The position numbers and the translations under genes were made by a program. DNA of 64,000 nucleotides from Pipra filicauda (Eukaryota > Chordata > Aves > Passeriformes > Pipridae): positions 62,001-126,000 of the forward strand of contig NW_024104444.1 of the NCBI RefSeq assembly GCF_003945595.2, in the 5' to 3' direction. Positions 21,967 through 36,355 of the stretch are shown piece by piece. Each line of letters starts with the position of its first letter. Within the stretch, counting starts at the first letter, position 1. The notes beneath the pieces were generated by a model that worked only from the letters and a program-made list of their open reading frames with translations, was not told the DNA's origin and did no database searches.

Positions 21967-24900
21967 AATCTTCATTGCAGGTACCTACAGCAGCATTCCA
22001 CCTGGAGACTGAGAAAACTCTTTATTTGTGGATCTCAAAAAGGACCAGACTGACTGAGACAGAAGCAAAACACTGCCAAGGTTGATAAAGGTGTTTCTGG
22101 CCATAGAGAGAACCTGAACTTCAGAAATCCACTATAAAGTGCATGTTAATATCAACATCTTCAGTACCTCCAGACATATCCAGGAATTTTAGGATCACAA
22201 AGTCCGAACTTGGGTATCTGCAGGTAGAGTAAGGCCAGTATTAGGTACCTGATCTTTTTTTTGCATCTAACCCCAAAATACATTTTAAAAGGATGCAGGA
22301 TACAACTCCACAGCTTTGACCATAACCCTGACTTAATAACTTCTTACATGTGGAAAAACATTTGTTCTTAGGCCAAAATTCATCATCTCTGTGGTCATGA
22401 TGGTACCACTGCCATACTTTGAACTGGTTTGCTAAAATTAGGTCTCCACTTCAGAGAAAAAAAATTTGAACTGATTTTTCTGCCAAAGCCAATTTGTTGC
22501 ATAACTGAATCTTTGGTCCCTTCAGTTGCTTGTGAAAAAATTATTCGTTATCCCTGAGCTGATGTGGTGAGTGTGCCTACAGCCTTTTCAGAAGCCTCAT
22601 CATTCTTCTGTCTCTGGGCTCAGATCAGCAAGGTAGTCAAGCACGTGCTTTCCTTTAGGTATGTACTTAGTCCCCTTTAACTTGCTGCTTTCACAGCAGG
22701 TTAGAAAGGCTAAGCAGGTACTTAAAGGTAGGCATACACTTACCTTTCCCCTTCTTTATTATAGCACTCGGAACAAGTGAAGAACCCCAACTGTAGACAA
22801 ATTCCTGTTTCTACTAATTCTGAAAACAAGCACAAATGTTTACTTAAAATATTAATATGCTTACCATATCTTATCATTGACATAATTGCTTTAATTAAAG
22901 GAGTTTGTAAAAACTGATATTACACCTTCATGCCCAAGCAATAACATGTGAGAATAATGGAAATTAGAGTGGTTGATTTATTAATCTTAAAATATCTACT
23001 CTGAATAAAACAGATAAAATTGTAAATTGGGAAGCAATATATATGAATATTGTGTTTTATAGTTTAAACTTTGATGAGATGTGTTTATAAGTATAAAGGC
23101 ATACACTAGCTGATTATCTATAAACACATTTTTATTGATGTTTATATTCTGTAAAATATAAAAATAAATGTAAAGCATGTAATTTTACTACTTCTTGAGT
23201 AGAATTTTTTAAATTGTATTGACCTTTGATATGGTCAAAATTTACATGGCAAACATTACCAAGATCTTCAACACAATATATACACTAATACTAATATTAT
23301 GTATTTCATAAACTTGTATAACTGACCTCTGTTGCCACTACAGCTGCTACCTGTCCCTACACATATCAGACATGTCATTCTCCAGTTTTTTTCCTCCTCC
23401 GCTCCCCAGAAAACTTCCTTCGATCTGTCTCTGGTGCCTTGCAGTCAGGTGAAGTCTTCATTGACTTCTTCATAGCCAGCTCTGCCCTCCTTAACCTGTG
23501 AACAACTTCAGACACCATTCCCCTAACTTTTTCTGGAAATCTTATTTTCCTTTGTCTCTTTCTGCCTGTCCTTCTGCCTCTGTAATTTCTTTTTTGATAT
23601 GTCCTAGTGCTTTGCAATCACTACTGACCATGTTATCCAACACTACTTTTACTCCCTGCCAGCGTCCATCAGTCATCTCCTGGCTGGTAAGTGTATTGCA
23701 AACACATGGAAAGAACCATCTTTGTCTTCCAGATTAATACAACACTCAGTACTGGTCTGAATTCTAAGAAATACATGTTAATGTCTGCATGCTGTGACAT
23801 AGGAACTACCTGAAGCTAAGAGGATATTTTACTTGCTGATTCGTTTAAACAATTGGTAAAGGAATGGCAATATATTGTTTACATGCAGTTGTTTCATGTC
23901 ATCTTTATGACATTGCCCTATCTAATGTGATTATGCAGCAAAATAAACAATGCCAAATCATTACTTCTTTGTAGGGAAGTCTAGTCTCTTAGACTACAAG
24001 TCTGGCATACTAGCCAAAATCATACATAATTTAAAGGGCACTTTGAATACTGCCAGAAAAATTGTGTGAAGTATGGGTGAGCTTGAAGGGAAGAAACTAC
24101 ACAGAGATTAAGTTGCATGAGAAAATCTTTCCCTCAACTATGATGTTATATAGAAAATAAATGGCTTTTATTTTTCTTGTGCATATATTGTCACCAATGA
24201 TGTGGTACAGCTCACAGACTAGAAGAGACCCAATGACAAAAATGTAAGTGCGCTCCTATCCCCACCTATTTGGGAAAACACACAACTGATCACTGTAAGA
24301 AATATAATTATGTACTCTGAGTAGGAATGCTACAATGTTCAAAGTTAGTAAAGAATACTGTATGAGTCATCTTTGTTTGATACTAATGTGTTCACACAAT
24401 CATCTTCACTCCTTACCAGCACACTCTGCCAAGTGAAGAACTACTAGACCAACAAGAGCTGCATAAGACACAAAGCCAAATGCAACTTTTCTTTAACCTT
24501 GAGTCAGCCTAGGCATGATAATTGCATGCAGAAATTTAATTTGACAATTACAGATTTTGAGTTTAGAGAACATTTTGTTGTTGCTTATCTCTGCCCTTGC
24601 TGTCAGTTCTGAACTGGGGTTCATAAGGTCATTAATTCTAATAGCAATGGGAAAGCAGGAGAAAGAGACATATCATGGCATGAAACAAAAGTCGGAAGAG
24701 CAAGAATGATTTAATGTTTAAATCCAATCTCCTTTATATTATGTTAGGGAATTTGAGATGTACTTTTTTAATCTTATCTTCTAGAATTTTTTTTTCCACA
24801 GGAAAACTTCCCCATAAATTCACAAAATGTTCTGGCACTTGGTATGATTTTACACCCTGAGAATTTATTATTCATGAAATAGGTCTTTTGAAGTACAATT

Positions 24901-27900
24901 TCTAAGTATTGATGTTTTATCTTTAAACAGCGAACATGAGCAGAGTCTTAAAGGCCCACTGACAATCACTCAGGAATAGCTCAGCTGCTTATGTCTGGTC
25001 AAGGTCTTCCCCACACAGGGAACCTTTTGTAAATATTAGTTACAAGGATCGCAACATTAGTACATGTAGTTAATAATTATCACAATGTGCCAAAACTGCG
25101 CAATTTGCTCCCCGATTACAACATTAAATTGCTATTGAGCTGTAGTATTTGCTTCAGGCAATACTACTGAGAAGCCTCCAAAGACTTTGGTTAGCCTCCC
25201 TGCACAAGCTTGGGAAATATTTGCCTGCACAGAAAGCAGAGGCAGTGCTGGGGTTTGCCAGAAAACAAACAAGACTCAGACAATAGAAAGAAAGTTTTAT
25301 CAGAGCTGAAGTGTCTTTTCACTTGGGAACTGTCATCTTGTGAAAATAAAACACACGCGCACACTTGATTAGAGCTTCTGTGGCAGACCATTACCAAGAG
25401 CTGGGTGATTCAAGCTGTGTGTGGAGGGTACTGCACAGCCAGCTCTGAAAGCTTTGTTTTATTGCTTTTGATGGCATCTAAAAAAGAGCTAAGCCACTTC
25501 AGAAAAGTTGAGAGTATTTTCTGCTGATACTTTTGCTGGTTGCCCCGCAGATGAAGAAGTTGGGGATGTCAAATAGGAGCCACCATTGCTGGTATCATTG
25601 TACATCTTAGTCATACATTGCAAATTCATGATGAGTTTAAACACAAACCCTAATCTTCAGCTTCAAGTCTTGATTCTTTATCTTTCTAAGCCCATGAATC
25701 AAACTGCCCAATCTGAAGAATCTCCATTGAAATATAAAATTCAAAAATGGTTCAAGCTGTCTTCTTCGATTTTGGGCATTTGGGCTGGTATCATCATTCG
25801 GACAAGCTTAGGAAAGGGTCTAAATGCTACAGTGATGTCTGAGCCCAGATCAGGTCATAGATGAAGGTTTCTGCTCGAGAACAAGAGCTGGAGAATTCTT
25901 CTGCATTATTATCTAACTAGCGCTCAATAATCTGGTATGTAAAGGCAGCCCTTATTTGTTGGAAGATGAAGTTGTGACAAATCTTTCAGGAGCAAAGTTT
26001 CAGATTCAGGATTTCAGACTCAGGAATTTTTGTCTGTGATCAAAGATGACTTCTCTTTGATTTTCCTAAGGTGAATGCATTTAACATTTAGTGAAGTTCT
26101 GAATACATCAGAGCCAGAAGGATTGTGGTTGTTGGGGTATCAATAGCAGTAGTCCAGGAATGTGATTTGCAGGTATAGATTACAATCCTTGTGCTTACAA
26201 AAGGCTGTTGAAAGAGAGCATGCAGGCTTTTGACTTCTTCTATAAAGCAAAGCCAGGTGTTTGCACTTGGAAAGTGCAGGTGCGAGTTTATGTACTTGAG
26301 TTTATCAGGCCCAGGTTGAAACCGTATCCTTATGAGATCATATGCTATTGTCCAGCTTCTGCATCATTAAGGAATGCTATTCATGTAGGTTCTGGGACTT
26401 AGTCTTGAAATCACTGTGCTGGGTTTTCTAACTCATTTTTTTAGTGAGTTTTATGGTCTCTTCAACAGAGCTGTGCGAGTCACGTGGGGCAAGGCTTCCA
26501 TCCTCCTTCAGAAAACATATGTTAAATCAAATAGTAATAATACTATAACCCCTAGAAGGAGAAACAAAGAAAAAGGGACACACATTTGCTGGCTGCTTGC
26601 CTGAAAATGTGCATAGGTACCTCAACTGAATTCAGTATTTCATTTCAGCATTTGAAACTTACCTCTGATTTTCCCTCAGAGAAGATCCTAGCACTAGCTA
26701 GTCCTTTTTATTTATGCACTTGCTGAATTGCAGAATGTGTGTTTCAGGTCTCAGCTGTCAGACTTATATCATGGGCCTCTTGTCCAAAATGAAATGTCAT
26801 TCTTAAATCACAAAGGTGTTAAAAAGAAAAAGAAAAGGAAAATTTTGTCTCCACACTGTTTTCAGAGTTCTTCTGAAACCCAGCACATAAAACCAAATTG
26901 AAAGAAACTGTTGTGCCATTAAATCTATCGTGCTATGAGCTCCTGCTTGTACCCTAGTACCTATTCTATGGGACATTATAGTGCCCTATTTTAAAAGTCC
27001 CCCCAAAAAATTGTATGTATATGTTCCTTTGGTGCAAGCACCAAACTCAGATTGAGGTAGATTCTGTTTTTTTCTTCTGATTCTCTTCTGCCAAGCACTG
27101 CTGAGATATTTTTTAGCCTGTCAACAACCCCTCTTCAAGAATAACCTGAGAAAGCAGGTAGGCTATTACACCAGTAACAAGGGTCTGGTCTCTCTTTTCC
27201 AGTTTCTTCTTCTGTGACAGCTAACACAGAAAAAGATCAAAGATTGTTGTAAAAAAAACAAGAAGCAAAGAACTATCTGGTGTTATATGTTACATTGGCA
27301 GGTATGATTAATTATTTATGCAGTACCATGGGTAAAGCAGCACACAGGTCAGGTTCCTGATCTGTTGTCTGTGGGTGTTTTGCTGATGTATGTCATCTCC
27401 ACTCTTGGTCAAATATTACAGCCCTATCCTGCTACTGAGTGTATCTGTCTTTTATTTGTGAATTTCCACTAAATGAAAAGGCATGTAGCTGGCAGGAAAA
27501 TGGCTTCTCAAGCAGCATATATGTGTTTTGTTGATTCTGGTTTATACAATAATTTTGATCTGATCTTTCAGCCTTGATTCTGGACAAAACATGACTGGAT
27601 TTGAAACTAGAGTAACTGTATTTGGTGTGTATTATTTCCAAGGCAAAACTAGAAATCTAGAATCTTTATAAAGGATAAAATGAAGAGAAAGAAACAAGCT
27701 GGGGCTGGTAATATTTTGAAGCTTATATGAAAGTTGTTGGCGTATTTTTTTCTGATTCTTTTTTTTCTCACCCTTTCTAATACAACAGCCTAATATATAG
27801 CAGCCTCACTGGTTACAAGGAACATCTCTCCTTGCTGACAAAATATCTCGTCAGCCAGCATTAGTCTGGAGAGCATGTTACTCCCAAAAAGCCCTATGTC

Positions 27901-28453
27901 GTCACCACAAGTTGCAATGTGAAAGCCCTACCATCAGGGTAACAGTCAAAATTTATTCTCTGGCTGGCCTCACATGTTAACTTATCACCAAACTAAACTC
28001 TTTGCTGAAAGGCTGGAGCTTATATTCACAGAGGGTGAAAATTGGTTCCACTGGGAAAGCTTCAAAGTCATTTCAGCCATTAAACTGTGGCTGGATGTAT
28101 CATAAGTACAGGAGAGGTCGAGGCACTGCCTGTGAACCACGGGGACTTAGTGAAGAAGTTCCTGCTGAAATTGGCAGCACGATTGTGTATTCTGTTTCAG
28201 TCCTACTATGCAGCAGGAGCAAGTCGCGTTTGTACATGAGACTCATTATGCTTCCCCTGTTTAACATACCAATTACTTTCTGTATTTACCATGTTTAGTG
28301 AGACTTCATGTCAAAAATTAATAATGCTAAAATGAAGAGTTGCGCTGATGTATGCTAAAGGGGAAGCACGGCAGACTAATAGAATGTGTAATGGAGAGGG
28401 AAGGTGGATTTGCAGCTGTGGGGATCACATTCAGATGAATTTCACAGTGTGCT
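21967..28453. other. AT-rich unique DNA, no gene recognised
   Basis: No gene or repeat family is recognised in 6.5 kb. The segment 23340-23700 is pyrimidine-rich on the plus strand, and its minus strand carries an 80-codon open frame (23375-23617) with very many Arg and Lys. That composition follows from the purine-rich strand and is not proof of coding. Confidence 0.4.
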
Positions 28454-28472
28454 GGGGGGGGGGGGGGGGGGG
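28454..28472 (+). repeat. Mononucleotide run of 19 G
   Basis: Nineteen consecutive G after GCT and before CAGAGG. Such a run can fold into a G-quadruplex and is prone to replication slippage and sequencing error, so its true length is uncertain. Confidence 0.9.
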
Positions 28473-31400
28473 CAGAGGCTCCTGTGCTCTTCAAGGCACA
28501 CTTCAGACTGTGATAAGTGTATCTTGAGAGGTCACAGCACCTAGGCAGTTTGACCCTGTAAGCAGCGTAAACACATAGTGGTGCCAGTCAGTCCCTCTAA
28601 GAGCTTCCCTCCTTCAGATTTCCCATCTATCTCTCCATATTGGACTGCAGGTTTTGGGGAACAAGTAATTAAGTTTGGAGGACAAGACGTTTTTGCCTTT
28701 TTTAACTAACCTGTGCACAAGCTTGGGCAAGTCAGGAAACCTTGATTCACCCATGCTGGTCCTGGGCAAACTGTGGTAGCAGTAGGCCTCTGATCTTCTT
28801 CTTCATAACTGAGGAGTCCACAAAGGATTTTATGCAGATTTCCCAGAGATCCTGGCAACTCCAGTGTATTAACCCATTGTCAGAACTCTTGAATTCAGCA
28901 TGTCTCTGGTACCGGGACTTGAAATCCTGTCAGAGTCTCTAGTAGACATGGACACGCTGTCACGCGCTGAGGGATATTTACTTACACTGATCACCACAGG
29001 CAACAGGGTGGACAATCTCCTAATGGGAAATAACACTAAAAGGACCATATTGATTAGTGGCATTGGAACGGTTGTCACTAATGAAGGGACTAAAAGTAGT
29101 TATAATATTTGTAACCAAAACAGATGGAAAGTTTATTTTTCTTTAAAAGAGAGCCTCTGTATATGAAGACCTCAACAAGCAACTAGTATAGAGGCAGGCA
29201 CTGTTATTTGTTACCTCGGTTTTCAGGGGAGAACTCTGAATCTGCCTGTTAGATTCAGGATGGTGTTCTAATATTCTCCTGTTTTTCTTGCTTTGGAAAG
29301 CTAATCCATACCTAAGCAAACAAGTTGTTTTTACAATAAGAACACACTCACTGCTGAGAGTTTGCCTCACATATTTGCCCTTTTGAAAAGACAATCTCCC
29401 CTAAGTAATCTGTATTCGATGGTCCACTCAGTAAAGTTTTAAGAGATGCTTCATGTGCAGAGATTTTCTCAAGGGCCAAATCCTGAGCTCTTTGCTCACT
29501 TCTTTTCCATTTGAATTCCCATGTACTTAAGAGGAAGTTTGTTTTTTGCAGATTTCTGCTATTTAACTGTCATTTTTTTTCCACTGCAAACTCAGCCTCT
29601 GAAGGCAAATCAAAGTTCTTCCTTTACAATGCATCACTTGCAGGTCATGAAATCTCTACCAGTGGAGATATGCGAGAATTATTGTTGTGCAAACATTATT
29701 GGCCTCTTTCACAAGGAGAAATTCCACTTGGTGCCAACACTAAATGTGAAAAAGGGAGAGATCCAGGAACGCTTGTTAACAATCTGTGTGTGCACTGACT
29801 GGCCTGTTAACTGGTAAGGACTACAGACTTTTATCAATGATACAATAAAGAGGAACCAGCTCACTTGTCCTGAAGAGGCTTAGTTTTGTAGGCTAAAAAC
29901 AATAAACTTCTTAGTTCTGAATGCAGGCAGCAGTGGTCCACAGTACGAAACAAGAGCAGATCTGCTGAGTAAGAAGGTACTGTTTTTATAACACCTCTTT
30001 CAGAACAAGAGGTACATCAATCTTTGAACCTTAAATAAGCTCAGTGTTTTTCTTCCAACATAAAGGTCAAGAATACATGATAGGAAATATAAATCGCTGT
30101 TTCATTCTGCTTGGACTGGATGTAGGGCTATTTGCCTCTCACTGGCTGTATGAAAGATAATACAAGCGTAGGAATACCTCAGGTTTCAATACCCTCCAGA
30201 AGACCTCCTTCTCAAGGTATGGTGAACGATGGGTTATGGCTACTAGGAAAGAGAGGCTGGAGTTGTCATTACTGCAGCTAGGAAGCACAAAAATGAACAC
30301 CAACTTCATGCCCAGCTGTTACGCCTAGCTGTGGAATACACTTTCCAATACTTCATGTGCTGACCTCCAGAAATTAAGAGTAATAAATCCAACAGGTTGA
30401 ATATCTGTTTGGTTCTGAAATTAAAGCACTGTTTACTTTTCTTAAGTGCTTTCTATGCTCAAGACAGAAGGGCCCCCAGCGGTGCCAGCACCTGCTGCAT
30501 AGGTGTAAAAGGTAGGCAGACTGCAGCATTGCATTTCTGCTTGGTGGCAACAGAAGGCTATTGGATGCTTGTGCTGAGGTACTCTGAGGTCTCCACTTGC
30601 TCCACAATACGGTCTCTGAGACCAATCACTCCAAGGTTTGTCTCAAACAGATTAACTAGTGTCAGTCAGCAAATTCTTGATGTCTCAGGCCAATTGTTTA
30701 AACAAAGTTTCTGGTGAGAGGCCTTCAAGAAGAATTTTCCTCATGTCATGGTGAAAAACAGTCCATTCAGTGAAAGCCTTCACTTGGGCTAGAAGACACA
30801 ACTCTGTCACTATTTTAATCAGAGTAAGGACTTGTCCGTCATCCAAAGTGAATGTTTTGTTTCATTATGATCTAAAGCAGATTCCAGTTCAGGAAACATC
30901 ACATATTTTCACAGGATTGCAAAAGCCATTTCTCTGCATTCCTCGAGTTTTAATGTTCTAAATCATGCCCTAAAAACTATCTATACCATAAATTATGCTG
31001 CAAGACATGCTGCAAATTATACTGTAATTACAGGATTCGGTTAATAGCAGTAATTTGTAAATCCTGAAAGTTATGAATAACTCAATAATTTCAGAGCAGT
31101 TCGTTGCCTGGACCTGAAGGAACCTCCTTCTTTGAATCCTAATATGTATTTTGAAGTAATCTCGTAACTTGCCAACAGCTTAGCAAAAATGGTGGATGGA
31201 AGAGTAGAGAGTTCAGAGATTCATGTAAGAATGGCAAAGATGTGACTGTGTTGGGATTCTGGAAAAAAAGTAGAAATCTCACACCAAAGGTCTGGTAAAT
31301 AACCTGGGGACAAATGACATTCTACCGATCAAAATCATACTATTATTTGCATGGGTCACATCAGGAATATACAACTGATTTCACGCAAGTGAAGGTAATC

Positions 31401-33825
31401 AAGGAGTCTGAATCTGGAATCTGGAATCTGTCTCCAGCAAGTAACGTGCACCTTCCTATGTGATAATTGTACAACTTGAGGCCATCTACAAAATGCAAAC
31501 AGAATAATTAATATCTCCCTCATAACATAAAATGGTGGGATGGACTAATGTTGTTTGATCTCCTTGAGTCTTCTCCTTGTAATAAGCTCTTATTTTGTAT
31601 TGCATTATGCATGGTATATTCACTCACGCCTCACTGTTGTGCTGTTTTCTACAAAGACAATGAAAATAGGGGCTCCCTTTTACATGAGCCCACACCACAT
31701 ATTGCCAGAAGTAGCTTACATCTAACCTGAGGCCAATAGCTGCTGGGAAATAATTAGTTGTAGTGCTGCTATAATCCCTTAGTAAATGTAAGCGCAGTTC
31801 CTATTTGTGCCGAAGGTGAAATGTTTGTGGTAACAAATGCCCTTTTGTCTGAATAAAAATGTATTTACTTTTAATCAATCGGGGACTCATTATCAGCATT
31901 GCCTTCATATCCCTAAACCTTGGCCTTTTGTGTATGATTTTAGTGTTGGAGGAGAGTGTCTGCAAGGTTATTAAGACAATGTTGCAAAATAACTTTAATG
32001 ACCTGAATCAGCTAGGGATAGACAGTCAGAAATTACAAGGCAGTCCTATTATCTCCTGGTACCTCCAGGCTCTCATCAGACCCTCACAGTCCTCAAAAGG
32101 AAAGGAGGAGGACATTACTGCCGCATTATGGGCACATTCAAACGTTGCATGACGTGTGTATATGTGCACATAACATGTGTGAAGAGCAGCCTCCGAAGGG
32201 GGAGAGGGACTCCAGGACTTTGCTGCTGAGGACTATAACCTGCGATCTTTGGAAGGTGACATGGAGAAACTGGCTGGCTTAATTTAGGGAATGGAGCTAA
32301 CTGAGCAGCAGAGGGCTTGCTGGATGAGATCTGTGGGAGCGGAGGAGCCTAAGCTGTGCAGTCCAGGGCCCCATGCTGGACTCATGTCTCTGTAGTGCTG
32401 AGTCCTCAACACATCACAGCTGTGCAGGGGGATGGGGAGTTGCCGTCTGGCTTTTCCCCCAAGGCACCCCAAGTGCCCTTCTCCCCAGGAGTGCTGCAAA
32501 GCCAAGGCATGCAGCTGAGCAGAGGTCTCCTGACCACAAGCAGCCCTCGATGACCCTCTAGATGGCTGCAGCCCTTTCCCCTCCACCCGGCTTTGCAGAG
32601 ACATAGCATCCAGTGCAGGGTTGAATGTCTGAGCCATAATGTTTTGCTGCTTTTAAAGGCTGAGAAGGGAACTCTGGGAATCAGTTGCCATGAACTAAGG
32701 CAGTTGCTTTAGTTATTTTCAGTTTCCCCAATGTATTTGTCTTGGTCGGCCCTGGAAATAAGTTACAAATCTATTACGGTACAAGGCCCTGCAGTGTGTT
32801 AAGGTGAAGGGTCTCTCCAACATGTTTTTCAGGACGCGCACAAGAACAGAGGAGAATCCTATGCTGGAAAGAGTGTGAGTGATGCAACACCTCACTCACC
32901 TTCTGGGTCTTCATGCTTGGCCCCAGAAAAATACCCACCCTAACAGGCTTGTCATCAGAGATGTGAGAGTATTGCAAGAAATGAGAAGAAAACCATTGTA
33001 GTAATCTACCTGGAAAATAAAAGGATTTTCTGAACTTGTGGCTTCTTCAGCCAGGAGTAGGATAGCCCATTCTCCTGTGTGGTTAGTTTGCCAAGTCATT
33101 TTTCCCTCCTTGTTTTTTGGTGTCCTACTCACAGCAAGAAGGGAGGTGACTAATGTTGCTGGATGTAAGAAAGTAGTGCTGACTTCAGCTGTGGCTGCAA
33201 TACTTGGTATTGCTTTGGCAATTTGTTTTCAATTTTTTCATTTGTTGAGATTTCAACATTGATTGTGAAATATTAAAAGCAATGAGGATGGTAAAATCTT
33301 ATTAGCAAGCTCACTTTAGAGAGGAAAAACTCAGAATCGGTCTTTTCCCTGTGGAGGTAATCTGTTACCCCTCAATATAGAGGCAAGTCTTCCATAGACA
33401 AATGAAATGGCAGTGCATGGCATCTGTTTGCTATGGAAGGAGCACAGAATTGTGGTAGAAAGCACGCATGTTGCAGAAGGAAATTTTTATTCTGAACACG
33501 TGCAGTTAGCTTTTGATACAAAACTCCACCACGACAAACTGTGATCTGGACTCCATTACCTGTTATTCTATAACAACAGCAGTGCTGAATCAAGGCAGCA
33601 TATTTGACTTACAAGAACAGTTTTAGCAAAGGGTAAATTGTGACAAAAATTGTCTCCTTCCTTGTTTCTTTGTACAGTGCAGATCAAGTGATATACTCTC
33701 AGCAGTAATGCAGCCTGATCATTACTGAGCACTCTCCCTGGCATGCCTATGAGCAAACTTTCTATTGTTTCAATTAGATGATCTTGAGCATTCAGGGAAT
33801 TTAATACTGATGGAACTCAGCTCCT
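28473..33825. other. Unique DNA, no gene recognised
   Basis: No exon is recognised. The part at about 32190-32640 is clearly more GC-rich than its flanks, yet CpG-poor. There, short frames overlap in several phases (longest 117 codons, minus, 32284-32637) without resemblance to known proteins. TATGTGCACATA (32161-32172) is a 12-bp palindrome within a GT/AT-rich patch. Confidence 0.4.
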
Positions 33826-34086
33826 AAAATCCTAGAAATTAGAGCCTGAGAGAACCTAGGGAATCATCTTGTCCATCCCCTGACAATGCAGATTATTTTC
33901 TACTGTATTTTTACTGTGGTTTTTTTCCAGTCTATTTTTAATGATTCTAACAACAGGGTTTCCATCACTTTTCCTGGGGGACTATTCCACATTCTAATAG
34001 ATCTCACTGTTAGGAAAATTTTCCTGATATTCAGTCTAAATTTTCCTTTGCTCAATTTCATCCCATTACTCCTAGATATGCCCAGT
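33826..34086 (-). mobile_element. Old CR1-family LINE fragment
   Basis: The plus strand starts with AATCCTAGAAATT and ATCATCTTGTCCATCCC, the diverged reverse complement of a CR1 3' end. It continues with TTCCTGATATTCAGTCTAAAT and CATCCCATTACTCCTAG. In translation the minus strand shows the CR1 C-terminal pattern RLNIRKxFLTVR, then a W with PPGKVMETLLLES, corresponding to the usual RLPREVVESPSLE. Divergence is much higher than in the copies at 12.0, 16.8 and 20.3 kb, which suggests an older subfamily. Confidence 0.85.
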
Positions 34087-36327
34087 AGAGGCGGGTGAAA
34101 ACTGAAAGTGAGTAGGCAAACCTGACACATTATGTGTGCTCAGAGCCAATTTACAGCAGCAGGTAGAGTGATAGAGTCAATTTGCAGCATTCTGTAAGTG
34201 ACAGAGAGGGTCTTAGGGCATGCACTCTGTGAAAATGGTTCTGAATCTTGATGAAAACCCCAAAGTGTAGAGAAATATCCAGAAACTGTAATGACTTTAT
34301 ATTTTTTGCAACACTCAGGCTGAACACAACAAGAATCCTCTATGAAGAGATAACAGGTAGGGCACCTTGTTCATGCTATGGCTGCCAATAAACCTTAAAT
34401 TTATACAGGCATCTGAATAGCTTACCTTCCATTACACCAAACCCTGCAAATTGTCATTTACTTGTACATGCTACACAGAATTAAAATCCATCTTAGAATA
34501 CTTGAGCTCTTACCCACTAGATAATGAAACCTGCAGCTGAAAATTTCATTTATATTGTAAATGTTCTTATGGAACTAACTTTATGTCTGTATAATTTTCC
34601 GATACCCTGCTAATAAACTTTGTAACAGAAGAATTTTGCCAAATCCCTTCCTCATACATATGCATTGCTCTTTTTTCTATTCTCTCCTTTTTTTTCCTTT
34701 TCCATCCTTTTATGCAGTAGTAAAGGGCATACCTCTGTTTTGCTCCTTACGGCTAACTCATTTCCAAAGAGGCAGCTAATCCTGCAAACACTTTGTTGCC
34801 TACATCACTAAAACTTTCAGACCACTCACCTACTTTTCTAATGCTGTATAAAGTTCACAGTTGTCATTCTTTTCTTCAATACCATGTATCTCTTTTTCCT
34901 TGGACATACATATACCATTTCTATCCCATCAACTTGTATTACCAAAAAAAAATTGTCTTGTGTCTTGCTCCTTCTTTATATCCTTTCTTACACCACATCT
35001 TCCCCACTACCTTTTATTGATGCTCCCCCAAGACCTGTCTGCATCAGGCTTCAGCCAGTGTTTGTGTCTGATCAAAACTGCAACATTCTCAGATATGGAC
35101 GGTGCCTCCCTTTATGTCAGTAACGGAAGAGGACAGAAAGCTTGTGAAGTCATTCACAGTGGAGAGTGATATGGCCCCTACGATGGGAAAAGATGGTTTT
35201 CACAGCCTGTTGAACAGCAATCCAGCCTCCTTTGAAACTGTAAAAACTTTAGTAGCCAAAAGAAAACTAAAATACTGTATTAATCTCATAGTGATATGAG
35301 TAACTCCACAAGGACATGGTCAGAGTTATATCCAGACACCTAGCCACTAGCTGAACCTGGTTAATCATAACAAAACATGGAAATGGTCTATTGATCACAA
35401 AGCAGGTACAACTGGAAAAAACACGAGTCACAGGCACTGGAGTTACTGGCTGAGCCACAGTCATGTACTACAAATTCTGCCCTTGGGGAGGGATTCAGAA
35501 ACTGGGACAGGTAAGTAAAAAGGGGTTTGTGAGAGACTGCTAGGAAATGTCAGTACTTATAAAAAGCCCCAGTATGATGAGGGCAAGGAACAAAAGCTGT
35601 TTCTGAGACTCGAGGGAAGTGGAGAGGACAGTGTATTCCACAGGACAGGAAAAGAAGTGAGGCACTAGGGGAAAGGTCAGGTTGGGTGTTAGGGATGTAT
35701 GTCTGACATCTCACTGGGTCTATCAGGGCTTCAGGTGTCCCTGGAGGTGCCCTGAATATCTAAGGCCAAATATCAGAAGATTTAAGATGGAAAGCCATCT
35801 TTCCAGATACCTGGTGCATTCTCCAAAACATGCTGTCCAGGGACCACTGTGTACAGTTCTATGGTTTTGTTTAACAGGAACATCAGCAGATTGGATAACA
35901 ACGGTTTCTTCTGACCTTGGATTACACTAATTCCGGTGACCACTTCTACTTTCCTCACCTTTCTTTCTTTTTGCAATAAGTCCAAATACTGCTCCAGATG
36001 CCACTTATTTCTCATTTGTATTTAATCACGTAAACCTGATCTCCACTCTGAAGAGTCTTCCACAGTTTTTTAGTCTTTTCTTAGTTGGAATTCAAGATGT
36101 GTTTTGAGCAAAAAAAAAAGAACAAACTCAACCCTCTACATCATTATTGATCTATTAAATTGAGATATTATCTCTCCTTGCAGCAAACTACCATAGCTGA
36201 GTCCAGCAGATGCATTCGAATTGGAATTATGTCAGTGGCTGGGCTAGTGCTCACCTCCTGTAGGGGACTTCTGCTCTAAGAATTTGCTCCTCACTACATT
36301 CCTCTTCTGCGTACTTTACCCATACTG
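34087..36327. other. Unique DNA, no gene recognised
   Basis: Pyrimidine-rich on the plus strand at about 34650-35040. Short frames there (up to 102 codons) reflect that bias. No repeat family or exon is recognised. Confidence 0.45.
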
Positions 36328-36355
36328 CCCTTGGGAGATCTTCCTCTCCCAAGGG
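36328..36355. repeat. Perfect 11-bp-arm inverted repeat
   Basis: CCCTTGGGAGA and TCTCCCAAGGG are exact reverse complements separated by TCTTCC, giving a hairpin with a 6-base loop. About 0.3 such structures with small loops are expected by chance in this window, so the significance is modest. Confidence 0.8.
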
